The notes beneath the pieces are model-generated. The model saw nothing but the letters and a program-made list of their open reading frames with translations. It ran no database searches and was not told where the DNA came from. Below are positions 9,099 through 17,534 of a stretch of 64,000 nucleotides of DNA, one piece after another (positions within the stretch are counted from its first letter, which is position 1; each line of letters begins with the position of its first letter). Origin of the DNA: JAFEBO01 sp044221315 (GTDB lineage: Bacteria; Planctomycetota; Phycisphaerae; Phycisphaerales; UBA1924); assembly GCA_044221315.1 (NCBI GenBank), contig JBGAPK010000014.1, forward strand, positions 26,250 to 90,249. The letters run 5' to 3'. Made by a program: the position numbers and the translations under genes.

Positions 9099-9875
9099 TC
9101 AGGCCATTCTGCCGAACGTGTTGATCGCCCGGTCGAGCATGCGGTCCTGGGCCTGAACGATCGAGATGTTGGCGTCCACATCTCGCGAGGTTTCCTGCAC
9201 GCGGAGTAGCGCCTTCATCTCGTCCACGCCCGATTCCTCGAGCTGGCCCTGCTTGACGAGACCGGCGCCCCGGTTCATGCGGGTGACCTGGGCCGCCGGA
9301 GCCTGGAGGATGCTGCCGCCACGCTTGGTGATCGAGTTCTGGTTCGCGGCATTGAAGACGCCGATGGTCGCGACTTCGGTGCCGTTCACGGTCACGAGGC
9401 CGTCGGGCGCGATCTTGACCGGGCCGGGCGGGAGCGTGATGGGGCGTGAGACGCGGTCGAGAATCGGTGCGCCGGTGCTGGCCTGCACGAGCCGGCCCTG
9501 CGCGCTTCGGGTGAGGCGTCCGTCGCGTGTGAGGAGGGCGGTGCGCCCGGTGTCCTTGGGGCCGCCCTGGACTTGGAAATAGCCGTCGCCCTCGATGGCG
9601 AGATCGAACGCGTTGTTGGTGATCTTGGTGCCACCCTGTCCAAGGTCGATCTTGGTGGGCGCGGCAAGCACGCCGGCGCCGAGGCGCTCCAGCATGGCGT
9701 CGGAGGGTGCGTTGGGCAGGTTGTCCTCGATCCGGGCGGCGGAACGCTGCATGAGGGCAGGTATGTCGGCCTTGAAGCCGATCGTGTCCATGTTGGCGAG
9801 GTTGTTGGCGTAGACGTCCTGCCGGTACATGGAGGTCAGGACGCCCGAGCTGGAGATCTGGATGCCGTAGTTCAT
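9099..9875 (-). CDS. flgF: Flagellar basal-body rod protein FlgF
   Basis: 258 residues. It has the flagellar rod N-terminal signature (SSGVLTSMYRQDVYANNLANMDTIGFKAD), an internal TRDGRLTRSAQGRLV hook-basal-body segment, and the C-terminal axial motif (ALLRVQETSRDVDANISIVQAQDRMLDRAINTFGRM). It resembles FlgF (proximal rod) more than FlgG, judging by its divergent centre and position immediately before flgG. The ATG at 9875 starts MNYGIQISSSG; an upstream in-frame ATG at 9947 would add an unconserved stretch. It is the first gene of the minus-strand rod/ring unit, so the operon promoter should lie in 9876-10084. Confidence 0.85.
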   Translation of the reverse strand: MNYGIQISSSGVLTSMYRQDVYANNLANMDTIGFKADIPALMQRSAARIEDNLPNAPSDAMLERLGAGVLAAPTKIDLGQGGTKITNNAFDLAIEGDGYFQVQGGPKDTGRTALLTRDGRLTRSAQGRLVQASTGAPILDRVSRPITLPPGPVKIAPDGLVTVNGTEVATIGVFNAANQNSITKRGGSILQAPAAQVTRMNRGAGLVKQGQLEESGVDEMKALLRVQETSRDVDANISIVQAQDRMLDRAINTFGRMA

Positions 9876-9978
9876 GCGTGGCTCGCGCGGAGATTGCCGA
9901 CTGGGATGATCGCAAAGGGCGTGCCGGGGAATGGGGACGATTGTCATCTTCTTGCTTTCATCTGTCCGCTCTCGACAT

Positions 9979-10017
9979 CCAGAAGCGCATCACACGCACG
10001 GGGGGGTGAGAGTCTGG
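9979..10017. repeat. Short palindromic element (CCAGA...TCTGG), possible divergent copy of the intergenic hairpin family
   Basis: The 39-base segment starts CCAGAAGCGCATCAC and ends GGGGTGAGAGTCTGG. Its ends pair (CCAGA with TCTGG) and its right half matches the right half of the hairpin at 29053-29096 (GGGTGATGAGAGTCTGG). The left half is degenerate. It lies in the divergent gap between flgF and the lipoprotein gene. Confidence 0.5.
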
Positions 10018-10084
10018 AATGAGGTGGGTGAAAGCTGCAACATCGCAGGCATGAACAGATAAGATGGTCCAAAAGGAGTTCTCA

Positions 10085-10627
10085 ATGACCAAGTCTCTCT
10101 TCGCTGTCGTCGTTCTGGGTGGGTGTCTGGTCGGCGGGTGCCAGACATCCAAGCCCGCAGCTTCGTCGCGTGAGGTGGTGGAGGCCGCGACGCCGGCGAT
10201 GACGCAATCGACGATCGACCGCATCAAGGGCATGGCGGGGACGTGGAACCTCAAGGACGAGAAGGGGGAGAGCAAGGGGCAGAGCATCTTCACGGTGAGC
10301 GGCGGCGGTTCGAATGTGCGGGAGGTGATGTTCCCGGGTTCGGCGCACGAGATGACGAACATGTACCACCTCGACGGGCGTTCAATCGTGTGCGCGCACT
10401 ACTGCGCTTCGGGGAACCAGCCCCACCTGCGTTCGCACGGTGCCGAGGGAGACACGATCAAATTCACGATGGACAGCGTGAGCAACTTTCGGAGCGCGGA
10501 CGAACAGTACATGGGCGAGATGTGGCTGACGTTCAAGGACCGGGATGTGGTGGATCAGCGCTGGAAATCGTTCAAGGACGGGGTCGTCGTGGAAGACTTC
10601 ACGTTCACGATGACGAAGGTGAAGTGA
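10085..10627 (+). CDS. DUF1579-like putative lipoprotein
   Basis: 180 residues. The signal peptide ends in a lipobox (LVGGC), so the mature protein is predicted to be lipid-anchored at Cys20. The mature part resembles the DUF1579 family (IKGMAGTWNLKDEKGE, HLDGRSIVCAHYC, DEQYMGEMWLTFKD), a lipocalin-like beta-barrel fold without a settled function. The ATG at 10085 follows a strong AAGGAG Shine-Dalgarno; an in-frame ATG at 10064 lies upstream of that ribosome site. It is a single gene, divergent from flgF and convergent with the pyrophosphatase gene. Confidence 0.72.
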   Translation: MTKSLFAVVVLGGCLVGGCQTSKPAASSREVVEAATPAMTQSTIDRIKGMAGTWNLKDEKGESKGQSIFTVSGGGSNVREVMFPGSAHEMTNMYHLDGRSIVCAHYCASGNQPHLRSHGAEGDTIKFTMDSVSNFRSADEQYMGEMWLTFKDRDVVDQRWKSFKDGVVVEDFTFTMTKVK

Positions 10628-10631
10628 GGGC

Positions 10632-10735
10632 AGAGCAGCAGAGCATCGTACAGCGAACGATGCCAACCAATGCCTTCGGGTCCTATCTGCAAATCTGCTG
10701 TTCTGCAAATCTGCTGATCTACCTCGACAGCCCCT
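10632..10735. repeat. Weak inverted repeat in the convergent gap before ppa
   Basis: GCAGAGCAGCAGAG near the left end is complementary to the CTGCTGTTCTGC stretch near 10695-10710, with a short internal hairpin CATCGT...ACGATG between them. The words match those in the arms at 28985-29137 and 13676-13858. It could act as a bidirectional terminator for the two convergent genes. The right end overlaps the 3' end of ppa. Confidence 0.4.
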
Positions 10736-11285
10736 TCATCGCGCCCGTCCTTCTCGCGCTGAAGTAGCGCTGGAGCGAATCCTCGATGATCGCGTGTGCC
10801 GCCTCGGCGGGCATGACCTCGTCCACCGCGACGTCCTTGCCCTCGAGCGTCTTGTAATCCTCGAAGAAGCGCTTGAGCATTTTGAAGATGTGACGCGGGA
10901 AGTCGCTGGCCTTGTGGAACTCGGAGTAGATCGGGTCCTGCACCATCACGGCGATGATCTTGTGGTCGGGGTCGCCCTGGTCGATCATGGACATCAGGCC
11001 GACAGCGCGAGCGTCGCAGATCGTCAGCGGCGGGATGCTCTCGGTGCTGTAGACGAGGACGTCGAGCGGATCGTCGTCCTCGGCAAGGGTCTGCGGGATA
11101 AAGCCGTAGTTGGCCGGGTAATAGACGGCGCTCGAGAGGACGCGATCGACCTTGAGCATGCCGGACCCCTTATCGATCTCGAACTTGAGGTTCGAGCCTT
11201 TGGGGATCTCGACCACAGCGCGGAAGTGGGACGGGAGTTCAAATCCCTCGATGCTGGGCGTGACGTCGTGCCAGGGGTGGATCAT
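10719..11285 (-). CDS. ppa: Inorganic pyrophosphatase (family I)
   Basis: 188 residues. It hydrolyses pyrophosphate to two phosphates in the cytoplasm, pulling biosynthetic reactions forward. Family I features are VEIPKGSNLKFEIDK, the VYYPANYGFIPQT segment and the metal-binding signature EDDDPLDVLV (Asp cluster). Length fits the bacterial family of about 175-190 residues. The start ATG at 11285 gives MIHPWHDV; the upstream open frame to 11795 runs through the intergenic inverted repeat and is not protein-like. The stop is TAG at 10719-10721. Confidence 0.94.
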   Translation of the reverse strand: MIHPWHDVTPSIEGFELPSHFRAVVEIPKGSNLKFEIDKGSGMLKVDRVLSSAVYYPANYGFIPQTLAEDDDPLDVLVYSTESIPPLTICDARAVGLMSMIDQGDPDHKIIAVMVQDPIYSEFHKASDFPRHIFKMLKRFFEDYKTLEGKDVAVDEVMPAEAAHAIIEDSLQRYFSARRTGAMKGLSR

Positions 11286-11313
11286 GGCGGAGGGTATGTG
11301 GCGGAAGGTAGGA

Positions 11314-11555
11314 AAGGGGAGAGAACGCGGAGTTGGCGGAGGCGGCGGAGCTGCGCGGAGCAGGAAAGCAAGGGGAATTGAACTCAAAGGGCTCAACGTA
11401 CTCAAAGACGGGATGAGTTGGCCTTGGGGCGACTCAATCTTGCGGGCCATCCTTATGGGGGTTGGATGACCGACCTGAGAACACGACTCCACCCCATCAG
11501 AATTCCCCCTCCGCGAAACTCCGCTTTCTCCGCTGACTCCGCGTTCTCTCCCCTT
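11314..11555. repeat. Long inverted repeat flanking the gap between ppa and the M3 peptidase gene
   Basis: The left arm (11314-11380) begins AAGGGGAGAGAACGCGGAGT, and the right arm (11498-11555) contains its exact 20-base reverse complement. Beyond that the arms continue pairing imperfectly through repeats of the word GCGGAG. The interior (11381-11497) holds further words such as ACTCAAAGGG, also found outside the right arm at 11569-11580. No gene is visible in the gap of 11286-11607. It lies between divergently transcribed genes. Confidence 0.75.
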
Positions 11556-11607
11556 GGAGCTCTTCAAACCCTTTGAGTTGAAAACTCTTCGCTGATACCC
11601 TTCGCCC

Positions 11608-13671
11608 ATGATCAAATCGTCTCGCGCGCTTGTGCTGATGGCCGGGCTGTGTGTGTTGGCGGCACCATGCCTCGAAGCGGCCCCAGCCGCCCCCACTCTC
11701 GTGACCGCCACGCCGTCCATGACGATCGACGACGCCGTCGCGAAGACCAACGCCGCGATCTCGAAGATTGTGGCCATCCCTTCCGCCGATCGCACCTACG
11801 ACAACACCGTCGGCGCGATCGACGATGCTCTCGCCAACTTCGAGGCCGATACGAGCATGCTGATCTTCCTCAGCAACGTGCACCCGGAGCAGTCGGTGCG
11901 CGAGGCTTCCGAGGCGGCCGAGCAGAAAGCCGGCGACTTCCTCGTTGATCTGGGCAAGCGTGAAGACCTGTACAAGGCCGTCAAGGACTACGTCTCCAAT
12001 CACCCGAGTGAAGTGGCCAAGCTGAGCGGCGAACAGAAGCGCTTTCTCGACTTCACGCTCCGCGATTACCGGCGGGCGGGAATGGAGCTCGACCCCAAGC
12101 AGCGTGAGCGACTCACCGAGGTGCAGAAGGAGATCACCAAGCTCGGCATTGAGTTCAACCGCAATATCGCGGACGATCAGTCGGTCGTGTATCTCACCAA
12201 GGACGAACTCAAGGGAGCGCCCGAGGGCGTCCTGAAGCCGCTGCCGTTCAACGACGGCATCTACGTCGTGAATCTGCAGAACCCAACGTATGTGCCGCTG
12301 ATAGAGAGCTGCTCGAACGAGACAACGCGGCAGAAGCTCTGGATGGCACAGAAGCGCCGCGGCGGGAAGAAGAACGTCGAAGTGCTCGAAAAGGCAATAA
12401 AGCTCTTCGCCGAGCAGGCACAGATCCTCGGGTACGCGCACTGCGCCGACTTCCAGACCGAGACGCGGATGGCGAAGAACTACGCCACCGTGCAGAAGTT
12501 CTACGAGACGCTGAAACCCCTCGTCCGAAAGAAGGCCGAGGCGGACATGGCCGAGTTCACGGCGTTCAAGCGCCAACTCACCGGCGATCAGAAGGCCACG
12601 CTCATGCCGTGGGATTACCAGTACATCAAGAACGAACTCTCCAAGAGCAAGTACGCGGTTGATGGGGAGAGGGTCCGCGAGTACTTGCCGATGGAGAAGG
12701 TGGTCGAGGGGCTCTTCAACATCACGCAGTCGCTCTACGGGCTCGAATTCAAGGACGCGACCGCGACCAAGGCCGGAACGAAGGAACGCCCGCTCTGGCA
12801 CCCGGACGTCAAGTTCTTCGAGGTCTACGACAAGAAGTCGCACGCTCTGATCGGCGAGTTCTACCTCGATCTCTTTCCCCGCGACAACAAGTACACGCAC
12901 TTCGCGCAGTGGTCGCTCGTCAACCACAAGGTTTGGAGCGATGGGAAGGTGACGCTGCCGCTGGCGGCACTCGTGTGCAACTTCACCAAGCCTGAGGGTG
13001 ATAAGCCCAGCCTGCTCACGCACGAGGAGGTCGAGACCTTCTTCCACGAGTTCGGCCACTGCCTGCACACGATCGTGAGCGAGGCGAAAATGAACCGCTT
13101 CTCGGGCACGAACGTCGAACTCGACTTCGTGGAAGCCCCGAGCCAGATGTTCGAGAACTGGGTCTGGGATGCGGGAGTGCTCTCGACCTTTGCCAAACAC
13201 TACAAAACCGGCGAGCCCCTGCCCAAGGCGCTCCTCGACGGCATGATCGCCGCGAAGAACCTCGGCAGCGGGCTCGATACCGAGAACCAGTTCTACTACG
13301 GCCTTACCGATCTCGCCTACGAGACGACCAAGGACGGCAAGGTCGATACGACCACAGTCGCGATCGACCTCTACCCCAAGGTCACCTGCTATCCCTTCAA
13401 GCCCGAGGCGACGTTTTATCAGGCCAGCTTCGGTCACCTGATGGGCTACACCGCCGGGTACTACTCGTACATGTGGTCAAAGGTCTTCGCGAGCGACATG
13501 TTCCAGCGTTTCAAGGAGCTCGGACTGCTCAGCCCCGAGGCCGGGATGTACTACCGGAGCAAGATCATCAGCCAAGGCGGGACGCGGGACGCGTCGGATC
13601 TGCTCAAGGACTACCTCGGGCGGGAGCCGAAACTGGATTCGTTCCTGAAGGAACTGGGGATGGAGAAGTAG
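11608..13671 (+). CDS. M3-family oligopeptidase (thimet oligopeptidase-like), exported
   Basis: 687 residues, the usual size for M3 metallopeptidases (about 680). The zinc-binding motif is FFHEFGHCLH, with a downstream Glu in DFVEAPSQMFENW, both diagnostic of the M3 clan. These enzymes degrade peptides shorter than about 20 residues. A hydrophobic N-terminal segment (about residues 6-24, MIKSSRALVLMAGLCVLAAP) looks like a signal peptide, suggesting a periplasmic enzyme. The ATG at 11608 is 8 bases after a GATACC -10-like element and has no clear Shine-Dalgarno. The gene stands alone, followed by a nested inverted repeat and pgi. Confidence 0.92.
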   Translation: MIKSSRALVLMAGLCVLAAPCLEAAPAAPTLVTATPSMTIDDAVAKTNAAISKIVAIPSADRTYDNTVGAIDDALANFEADTSMLIFLSNVHPEQSVREASEAAEQKAGDFLVDLGKREDLYKAVKDYVSNHPSEVAKLSGEQKRFLDFTLRDYRRAGMELDPKQRERLTEVQKEITKLGIEFNRNIADDQSVVYLTKDELKGAPEGVLKPLPFNDGIYVVNLQNPTYVPLIESCSNETTRQKLWMAQKRRGGKKNVEVLEKAIKLFAEQAQILGYAHCADFQTETRMAKNYATVQKFYETLKPLVRKKAEADMAEFTAFKRQLTGDQKATLMPWDYQYIKNELSKSKYAVDGERVREYLPMEKVVEGLFNITQSLYGLEFKDATATKAGTKERPLWHPDVKFFEVYDKKSHALIGEFYLDLFPRDNKYTHFAQWSLVNHKVWSDGKVTLPLAALVCNFTKPEGDKPSLLTHEEVETFFHEFGHCLHTIVSEAKMNRFSGTNVELDFVEAPSQMFENWVWDAGVLSTFAKHYKTGEPLPKALLDGMIAAKNLGSGLDTENQFYYGLTDLAYETTKDGKVDTTTVAIDLYPKVTCYPFKPEATFYQASFGHLMGYTAGYYSYMWSKVFASDMFQRFKELGLLSPEAGMYYRSKIISQGGTRDASDLLKDYLGREPKLDSFLKELGMEK

Positions 13672-13675
13672 AGCG

Positions 13676-13858
13676 GCAGAGCAGCAGAAAAGACCGCAAA
13701 GCCGCAAAATGGCAAACAGGGCGACTGAAATCCCAGGCTCTCAAGCCCCTTGCACGGGGTTGAGATTCTGGGACGAATCCTGGCAGGGACGAACGAGCCC
13801 GCCTTCGCCTGGCTTAATCTGCTGCTCCGCGGCTCTGCTGCTGTGCGGCTTTGCCGTT
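13676..13858. repeat. Nested palindromic intergenic element between the M3 peptidase and pgi
   Basis: Outer arms built from CGGCAGAGCAGCAGA (about 13675-13720) and TCTGCTGCTCCGCGGCTCTG (about 13819-13838) are mutually complementary. The inner hairpin (13731-13773) reads TCCCAGGCTCTCAAGCCCC, then a short loop, then CGGGGTTGAGATTCTGGGA. Read on the minus strand, the inner hairpin plus its flank (AAGGCGGG, GTCGTCC-like) aligns with 29011-29096, so the two are copies of one dispersed repeat in opposite orientation. No gene is present. Confidence 0.75.
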
Positions 13859-13904
13859 CTTCCACCCCCGGCTCTCCCCTTCCTCTGCGGTATCATCCCT
13901 CCGC

Positions 13905-15350
13905 ATGCTCAAGCTCTCCTACGCCAACTGCCTTTCCGATCGCGTAGGCGAGCACGGGCTCGATCCGGCTCACATCGACGCGGGGTCGGAGGGGGCCGAG
14001 GCCGCGGTCGCGAATACGAAGAAGCTCGCCTCCACCCGCGGCAAGGGCTGGGAGCGCTGGCGCGAACTGCCCTTCGACCCGATGCGTCGCGATCACGTGA
14101 ACGGCGTAAAGGCCTTGGCCGAGCGCTGCCGCGGCAAGTTTGAGAACATGATCGTCTTGGGCATCGGCGGCTCAGCGCTCGGGAACATTGCGCTACAAAC
14201 CGCCCTCAACCCCCCCACCTACAACCTGCTTGATTCCGGCAAGCGTCCCGGCCCGCGCTGCTTTGTCGTCGATAACGTCGATCCGGCGCACTTCGGGGCC
14301 GTGCTCGATTTCTGCCGCAGCCAGCCCGGCGGCATTCAGAAGACACTGTTCAACATCATCAGCAAGTCCGGCGAAACGGCCGAGACCGCGGCACAGTTCA
14401 TGATCGTGCGCGATGAACTCAGGAAGGCCATCGGCACCAACTACGCGCCAAACATCGTCGCTATCACAGACGCCGACAAGGGCACGATGCGCCAGATCTG
14501 CGACCGCGAGGGGTACGCAACTCTCCCCGTGCCCGACGGTGTCGGCGGTCGCTTCAGCGTGCTCAGCCCGGTCGGCCTCTTCTCCGCCGCGATGTGCGGC
14601 ATCGATATCGATTCGCTCCTCACCGGCGCCGCCGATATGGACAAGGTTTGCTCGCGCGAAGATATCGCCGCCAACCCGGCCTCGATGCTCGCGACGCTCC
14701 TCGTCGAACTGGGCCAGACCAAGGGCAAGATCAACCACGTGCTCATGCCCTACTCGAACGCGCTCTACTCGCTCGCGGACTGGTTCCGCCAGCTCTGGGC
14801 CGAATCACTCGGCAAGCGCCTCACGCTCACCGGCAAGAGCCTCTCGACCGGCTTCACGCCCATCAAGGCCCTGGGCACGACCGATCAGCACAGCCAGATC
14901 CAGCTCTACCGCGAAGGACCCAACGACAAGGTGATCGGCCTCGTCGAGATCGAGAACTTCGACGAACACCCGCGGGGCGTGCACGGCGACGTGCGCATCC
15001 CGTCGGGCCTCAACGTCGAGGCGCTCCACTACCTCGAGAACCGGACGATGGGAGAATTGATCGCCGCCGAAAAGCGTGCGACCGAGTATTCTCTCGTCGA
15101 GAGCCAGCGTCCGAACTTCACGATCTCGCTGCCGCGGCTGGACGCCTACCACGTCGGCCAGTTCATCTGGCTCTGGCAGATGACGACCGCGTACGCCGGC
15201 CTGATGCTGAACATCGACGCCTACGACCAGCCCGCCGTCGAGCTCGGCAAGCAGGCGACGTTCGGGCTCATGGGCAAGAAGGGGTTTGAGAATTTCAGGG
15301 CGAAGGTCGATTCGGTGCTGAGCGCGAGCACGCGGGTAATTGCGGGATAG
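13905..15350 (+). CDS. pgi: Glucose-6-phosphate isomerase
   Basis: 481 residues. It interconverts glucose-6-phosphate and fructose-6-phosphate in glycolysis and gluconeogenesis. Family signatures are GIGGSALGNIALQTAL, the SIS-type phosphate-binding ISKSGETAETAAQF, DGVGGRFSVLSPVG and GTTDQHSQIQLYREGP. The C-terminal region holds the catalytic lysine-type segment near QPAVELGKQATFGLMG. The ATG at 13905 matches the start of conserved sequence (MLKLSYANC); the frame is open upstream to 13851 but not conserved. A TATCAT hexamer at 13891-13896 ends 8 bases before the ATG and no Shine-Dalgarno is visible, so the mRNA may be leaderless. Confidence 0.94.
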   Translation: MLKLSYANCLSDRVGEHGLDPAHIDAGSEGAEAAVANTKKLASTRGKGWERWRELPFDPMRRDHVNGVKALAERCRGKFENMIVLGIGGSALGNIALQTALNPPTYNLLDSGKRPGPRCFVVDNVDPAHFGAVLDFCRSQPGGIQKTLFNIISKSGETAETAAQFMIVRDELRKAIGTNYAPNIVAITDADKGTMRQICDREGYATLPVPDGVGGRFSVLSPVGLFSAAMCGIDIDSLLTGAADMDKVCSREDIAANPASMLATLLVELGQTKGKINHVLMPYSNALYSLADWFRQLWAESLGKRLTLTGKSLSTGFTPIKALGTTDQHSQIQLYREGPNDKVIGLVEIENFDEHPRGVHGDVRIPSGLNVEALHYLENRTMGELIAAEKRATEYSLVESQRPNFTISLPRLDAYHVGQFIWLWQMTTAYAGLMLNIDAYDQPAVELGKQATFGLMGKKGFENFRAKVDSVLSASTRVIAG

Positions 15351-15356
15351 AACACA

Positions 15357-15406
15357 CCAGATTCTCACCCTCCACGCCCCTCGCTCGCACAGGGTTGATC
15401 ATCTGG
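15357..15406. repeat. Hairpin element of the dispersed CCAGA/TCTGG family, after pgi
   Basis: Begins CCAGATTCTCACCCT and ends CAGGGTTGATCATCTGG, the ends pairing with each other. On the minus strand it aligns with the inner hairpins at 13731-13773 and 29053-29096 around the shared core TCAACCC. It sits 7 bases after the pgi stop in a convergent gap and may act as a transcription terminator for pgi and the patatin gene. Confidence 0.65.
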
Positions 15407-15421
15407 GCCCGAACGCGACTC

Positions 15422-16690
15422 TCACCTAGTCAATGAACCTGCGCTTACCCCCTCCCCCATCGCCGCCACTGGCTTGGGCTCGCCTTCCACGAACCCCGGC
15501 GGCATCTTGTCCCACACATAGCCGCCCGGTTGCGTCGCGGCCCTGTAGCCCACATCAAAGAGCTTGGTCATATACACAGGATCGAACGATTCGGTCGGCT
15601 TGGCGTTGAAGGTCGCGGGGATGTACGCCAGGTTGAAGTCCACGCCGTCGCGCTTGGTGGTGAGGTAGAGACGGTAGAGATCGCCGATGCCCTGGGTCTG
15701 GATGAGCGAATCTATGGCGCGCGACGCGATGGACATGGTGAGGCGCTCGGTCGAGGCCCAGTCCACGTCGAGGCGCGCGTTGCGGATGATGTAGGCGACG
15801 CGGTCGCGGTGGATTCCCCGCGCTTCCGATTCCTGCTTGAGCGCAAGGCTCGGCGGGTAGAGGAACACCTGGGCCTTGCAGCCCCCGTCCACGTGCATCT
15901 CCTGGTAGGTCTTGCCATCGACCTGAACATCGATCATCACCGGCGGGAATGCCGCGGGAATGGCGGCCGAGGCGAGGAGCACTTCGTGAATGATGTCGAG
16001 CGCGTGCGGATCCCCGCTCGAGGCGATCGCCCCGATGTTCCAGATGACGCCCCGGTTGATATCGAGATTGGTCGTAGCAATGAACAGGATTCGTCCCCGG
16101 GCATACTCCGCGGCGATCTCGCGCATCATCGGTTCATCGACCAGCGACTTAAGAAGGGTCTGCAACGGCTTGGTGCCCATCATCGCGTCGTCGTAGAGCG
16201 CCGCGAGGAAGCCGCGCGGCAGGGCGATCTCCTTCGTCGTGACCGAGGTGTACACGGCCTTCAGTCGCTCGTCATACTTGGGGCCCAGGAAAGCGAACGG
16301 CGCCGTGAGCGCGCCGGTGCTGATGCCCGTGACAACCTTGAACTCGGGCCGTGTGGCCGCGGCGGTCCAACCGTTGAGCAGGCCGGCGCCGTACGCGCCG
16401 TTCGCGCCCCCGCCGGATATGGCGAGGTAATACGCCGGACCCAGCGGGCTGGTGTCTCCGGCCTTGGCGCGGAGTTCAAACTCCTTCTTGGCGGCTCGGA
16501 CCATCTCCTCCCTGAACTGCGGATTCAGTTCGTCATCCCACGAACGCACGGCAGGGTTGTTGAGCACGGTCGCGCGATCGGAGAGTTCACGCGGCACGGC
16601 GGGGAGGCGCGAAGGTGTCGCGCAGGCGGCAAGAATCAGGACGGGCGTCATCGCAAGTAGAAAAAGACGCGAGCGTACGGAGCGATTCAT
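15422..16690 (-). CDS. Patatin-like phospholipase, lipoprotein
   Basis: 422 residues. Patatin-like acyl hydrolases use a Ser-Asp dyad. Visible elements are the oxyanion loop SGGGANGAYGAGLL, the nucleophile elbow GISTG (within VVTGISTGALTAPF) and the DGG catalytic Asp motif in HVDGGCKAQ, so the active site appears intact. The signal peptide ends in a lipobox (LILAAC), predicting a lipid-anchored envelope protein. The ATG at 16690 was chosen because it starts the signal peptide; the frame extends upstream to 16915 without conservation. A probable function is release of fatty acids from membrane lipids, but the substrate is unknown. Confidence 0.87.
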   Translation of the reverse strand: MNRSVRSRLFLLAMTPVLILAACATPSRLPAVPRELSDRATVLNNPAVRSWDDELNPQFREEMVRAAKKEFELRAKAGDTSPLGPAYYLAISGGGANGAYGAGLLNGWTAAATRPEFKVVTGISTGALTAPFAFLGPKYDERLKAVYTSVTTKEIALPRGFLAALYDDAMMGTKPLQTLLKSLVDEPMMREIAAEYARGRILFIATTNLDINRGVIWNIGAIASSGDPHALDIIHEVLLASAAIPAAFPPVMIDVQVDGKTYQEMHVDGGCKAQVFLYPPSLALKQESEARGIHRDRVAYIIRNARLDVDWASTERLTMSIASRAIDSLIQTQGIGDLYRLYLTTKRDGVDFNLAYIPATFNAKPTESFDPVYMTKLFDVGYRAATQPGGYVWDKMPPGFVEGEPKPVAAMGEGVSAGSLTR

Positions 16691-17077
16691 GCGGCCTCCA
16701 TCGGAAGAGAAGTTCGGGTGGCTTGCTGACGGAGAATATCCGAGTTGGAGCGTTTTGGGCCGGTAGTCCGCATAAGAGAAACTTCTCTGAATTGCCGCTC
16801 GCCGGCTCTCAAGAGGGCCAACCGGCGTTCCCCGTCGGTCGGATGCACCGGGTTTTACCCTCCCGGCGCGGGGCGGATGATGTGTCACGAGCGGACGCTG
16901 TTTGCCCATGCGCACGGGAGGGTGCGGGCATCTCTATGATCGATTCGGCGGCCCTGTCAGTTGCTTGTCTGGAGCACGCGGACACTGTGGCGGAGTCATT
17001 CAGACGCGTACGACCGCTTCGGGGGAAGAGGCGCGCTCCATTCGAAGACCCGGCCGGCACTTTTCGGGAGCACGAAA
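16691..17077. other. Divergent intergenic region without a recognised gene
   Basis: 387 bp between the patatin gene and the CZB protein gene. It presumably holds both promoters. One small inverted repeat is visible at 16775-16788 (AGAGAA, two bases, TTCTCT) and could be an operator. No convincing coding signal, RNA gene or repeat copy was found. Confidence 0.35.
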
Positions 17078-17437
17078 ATGAACTTCGATTTCATGGCGGC
17101 AAAGCTCAAGCACACATCATGGAAACTCCGCCTCGGCGATTTCCTTGACGGGAAACCCGGTCTGTCGGCTTCGGAGGCCACAAATCACCGGCAGTGCGAA
17201 CTCGGCAGGTGGCTCTACGCCGAGGGACTTGGCAAGTACGGCTCGATACCCGAGATGAAGCAACTCGAAGTGAAGCACCAGGAACTTCACGGGGTGGTAA
17301 AGCGGATCGTGGATCTGAAGACCTCGGGGCAGCAGCGGGATGCGGAAGCGGAGTTCACAAAGATCGATCCGACAAGCAAACAACTGGTCGCGCTGCTGAC
17401 GGCGGTGGAGCGGGGCGTCTCGCTGCAGCCGCAGTGA
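17078..17437 (+). CDS. Stand-alone CZB (chemoreceptor zinc-binding) domain protein
   Basis: 119 residues, essentially one CZB domain. It has the family pattern: an N-terminal His in AAKLKHTSWK, the HRQCELGRWLYAEG core (His/Cys ligands) and VKHQELHGVV (HxxxH). In the family these 3His/1Cys residues bind zinc, often controlling chemoreceptors or diguanylate cyclases. Here the domain is not fused to an output module. The ATG at 17078 has GGGAG 8 bases upstream. The next gene, 97 bp downstream on the same strand, is a Ser/Thr kinase, so zinc sensing coupled to phosphorylation is possible but unproven. Confidence 0.82.
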   Translation: MNFDFMAAKLKHTSWKLRLGDFLDGKPGLSASEATNHRQCELGRWLYAEGLGKYGSIPEMKQLEVKHQELHGVVKRIVDLKTSGQQRDAEAEFTKIDPTSKQLVALLTAVERGVSLQPQ

Positions 17438-17534
17438 AGTCGGCCTGCGACGCATTCGGGTTTTCGACCCGGGAGGCCGGCACGATTCTCGTCCGGCCGC
17501 TCCCAGTCGGCGGTGCCGCCCGGGTCCACGATTC

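Noticed and set aside
10719..11795. Extended N-terminus for the pyrophosphatase open frame
   Set aside because: The extra 170 codons run through the intergenic inverted repeat and are unlike family I enzymes, which begin near the ATG at 11285.
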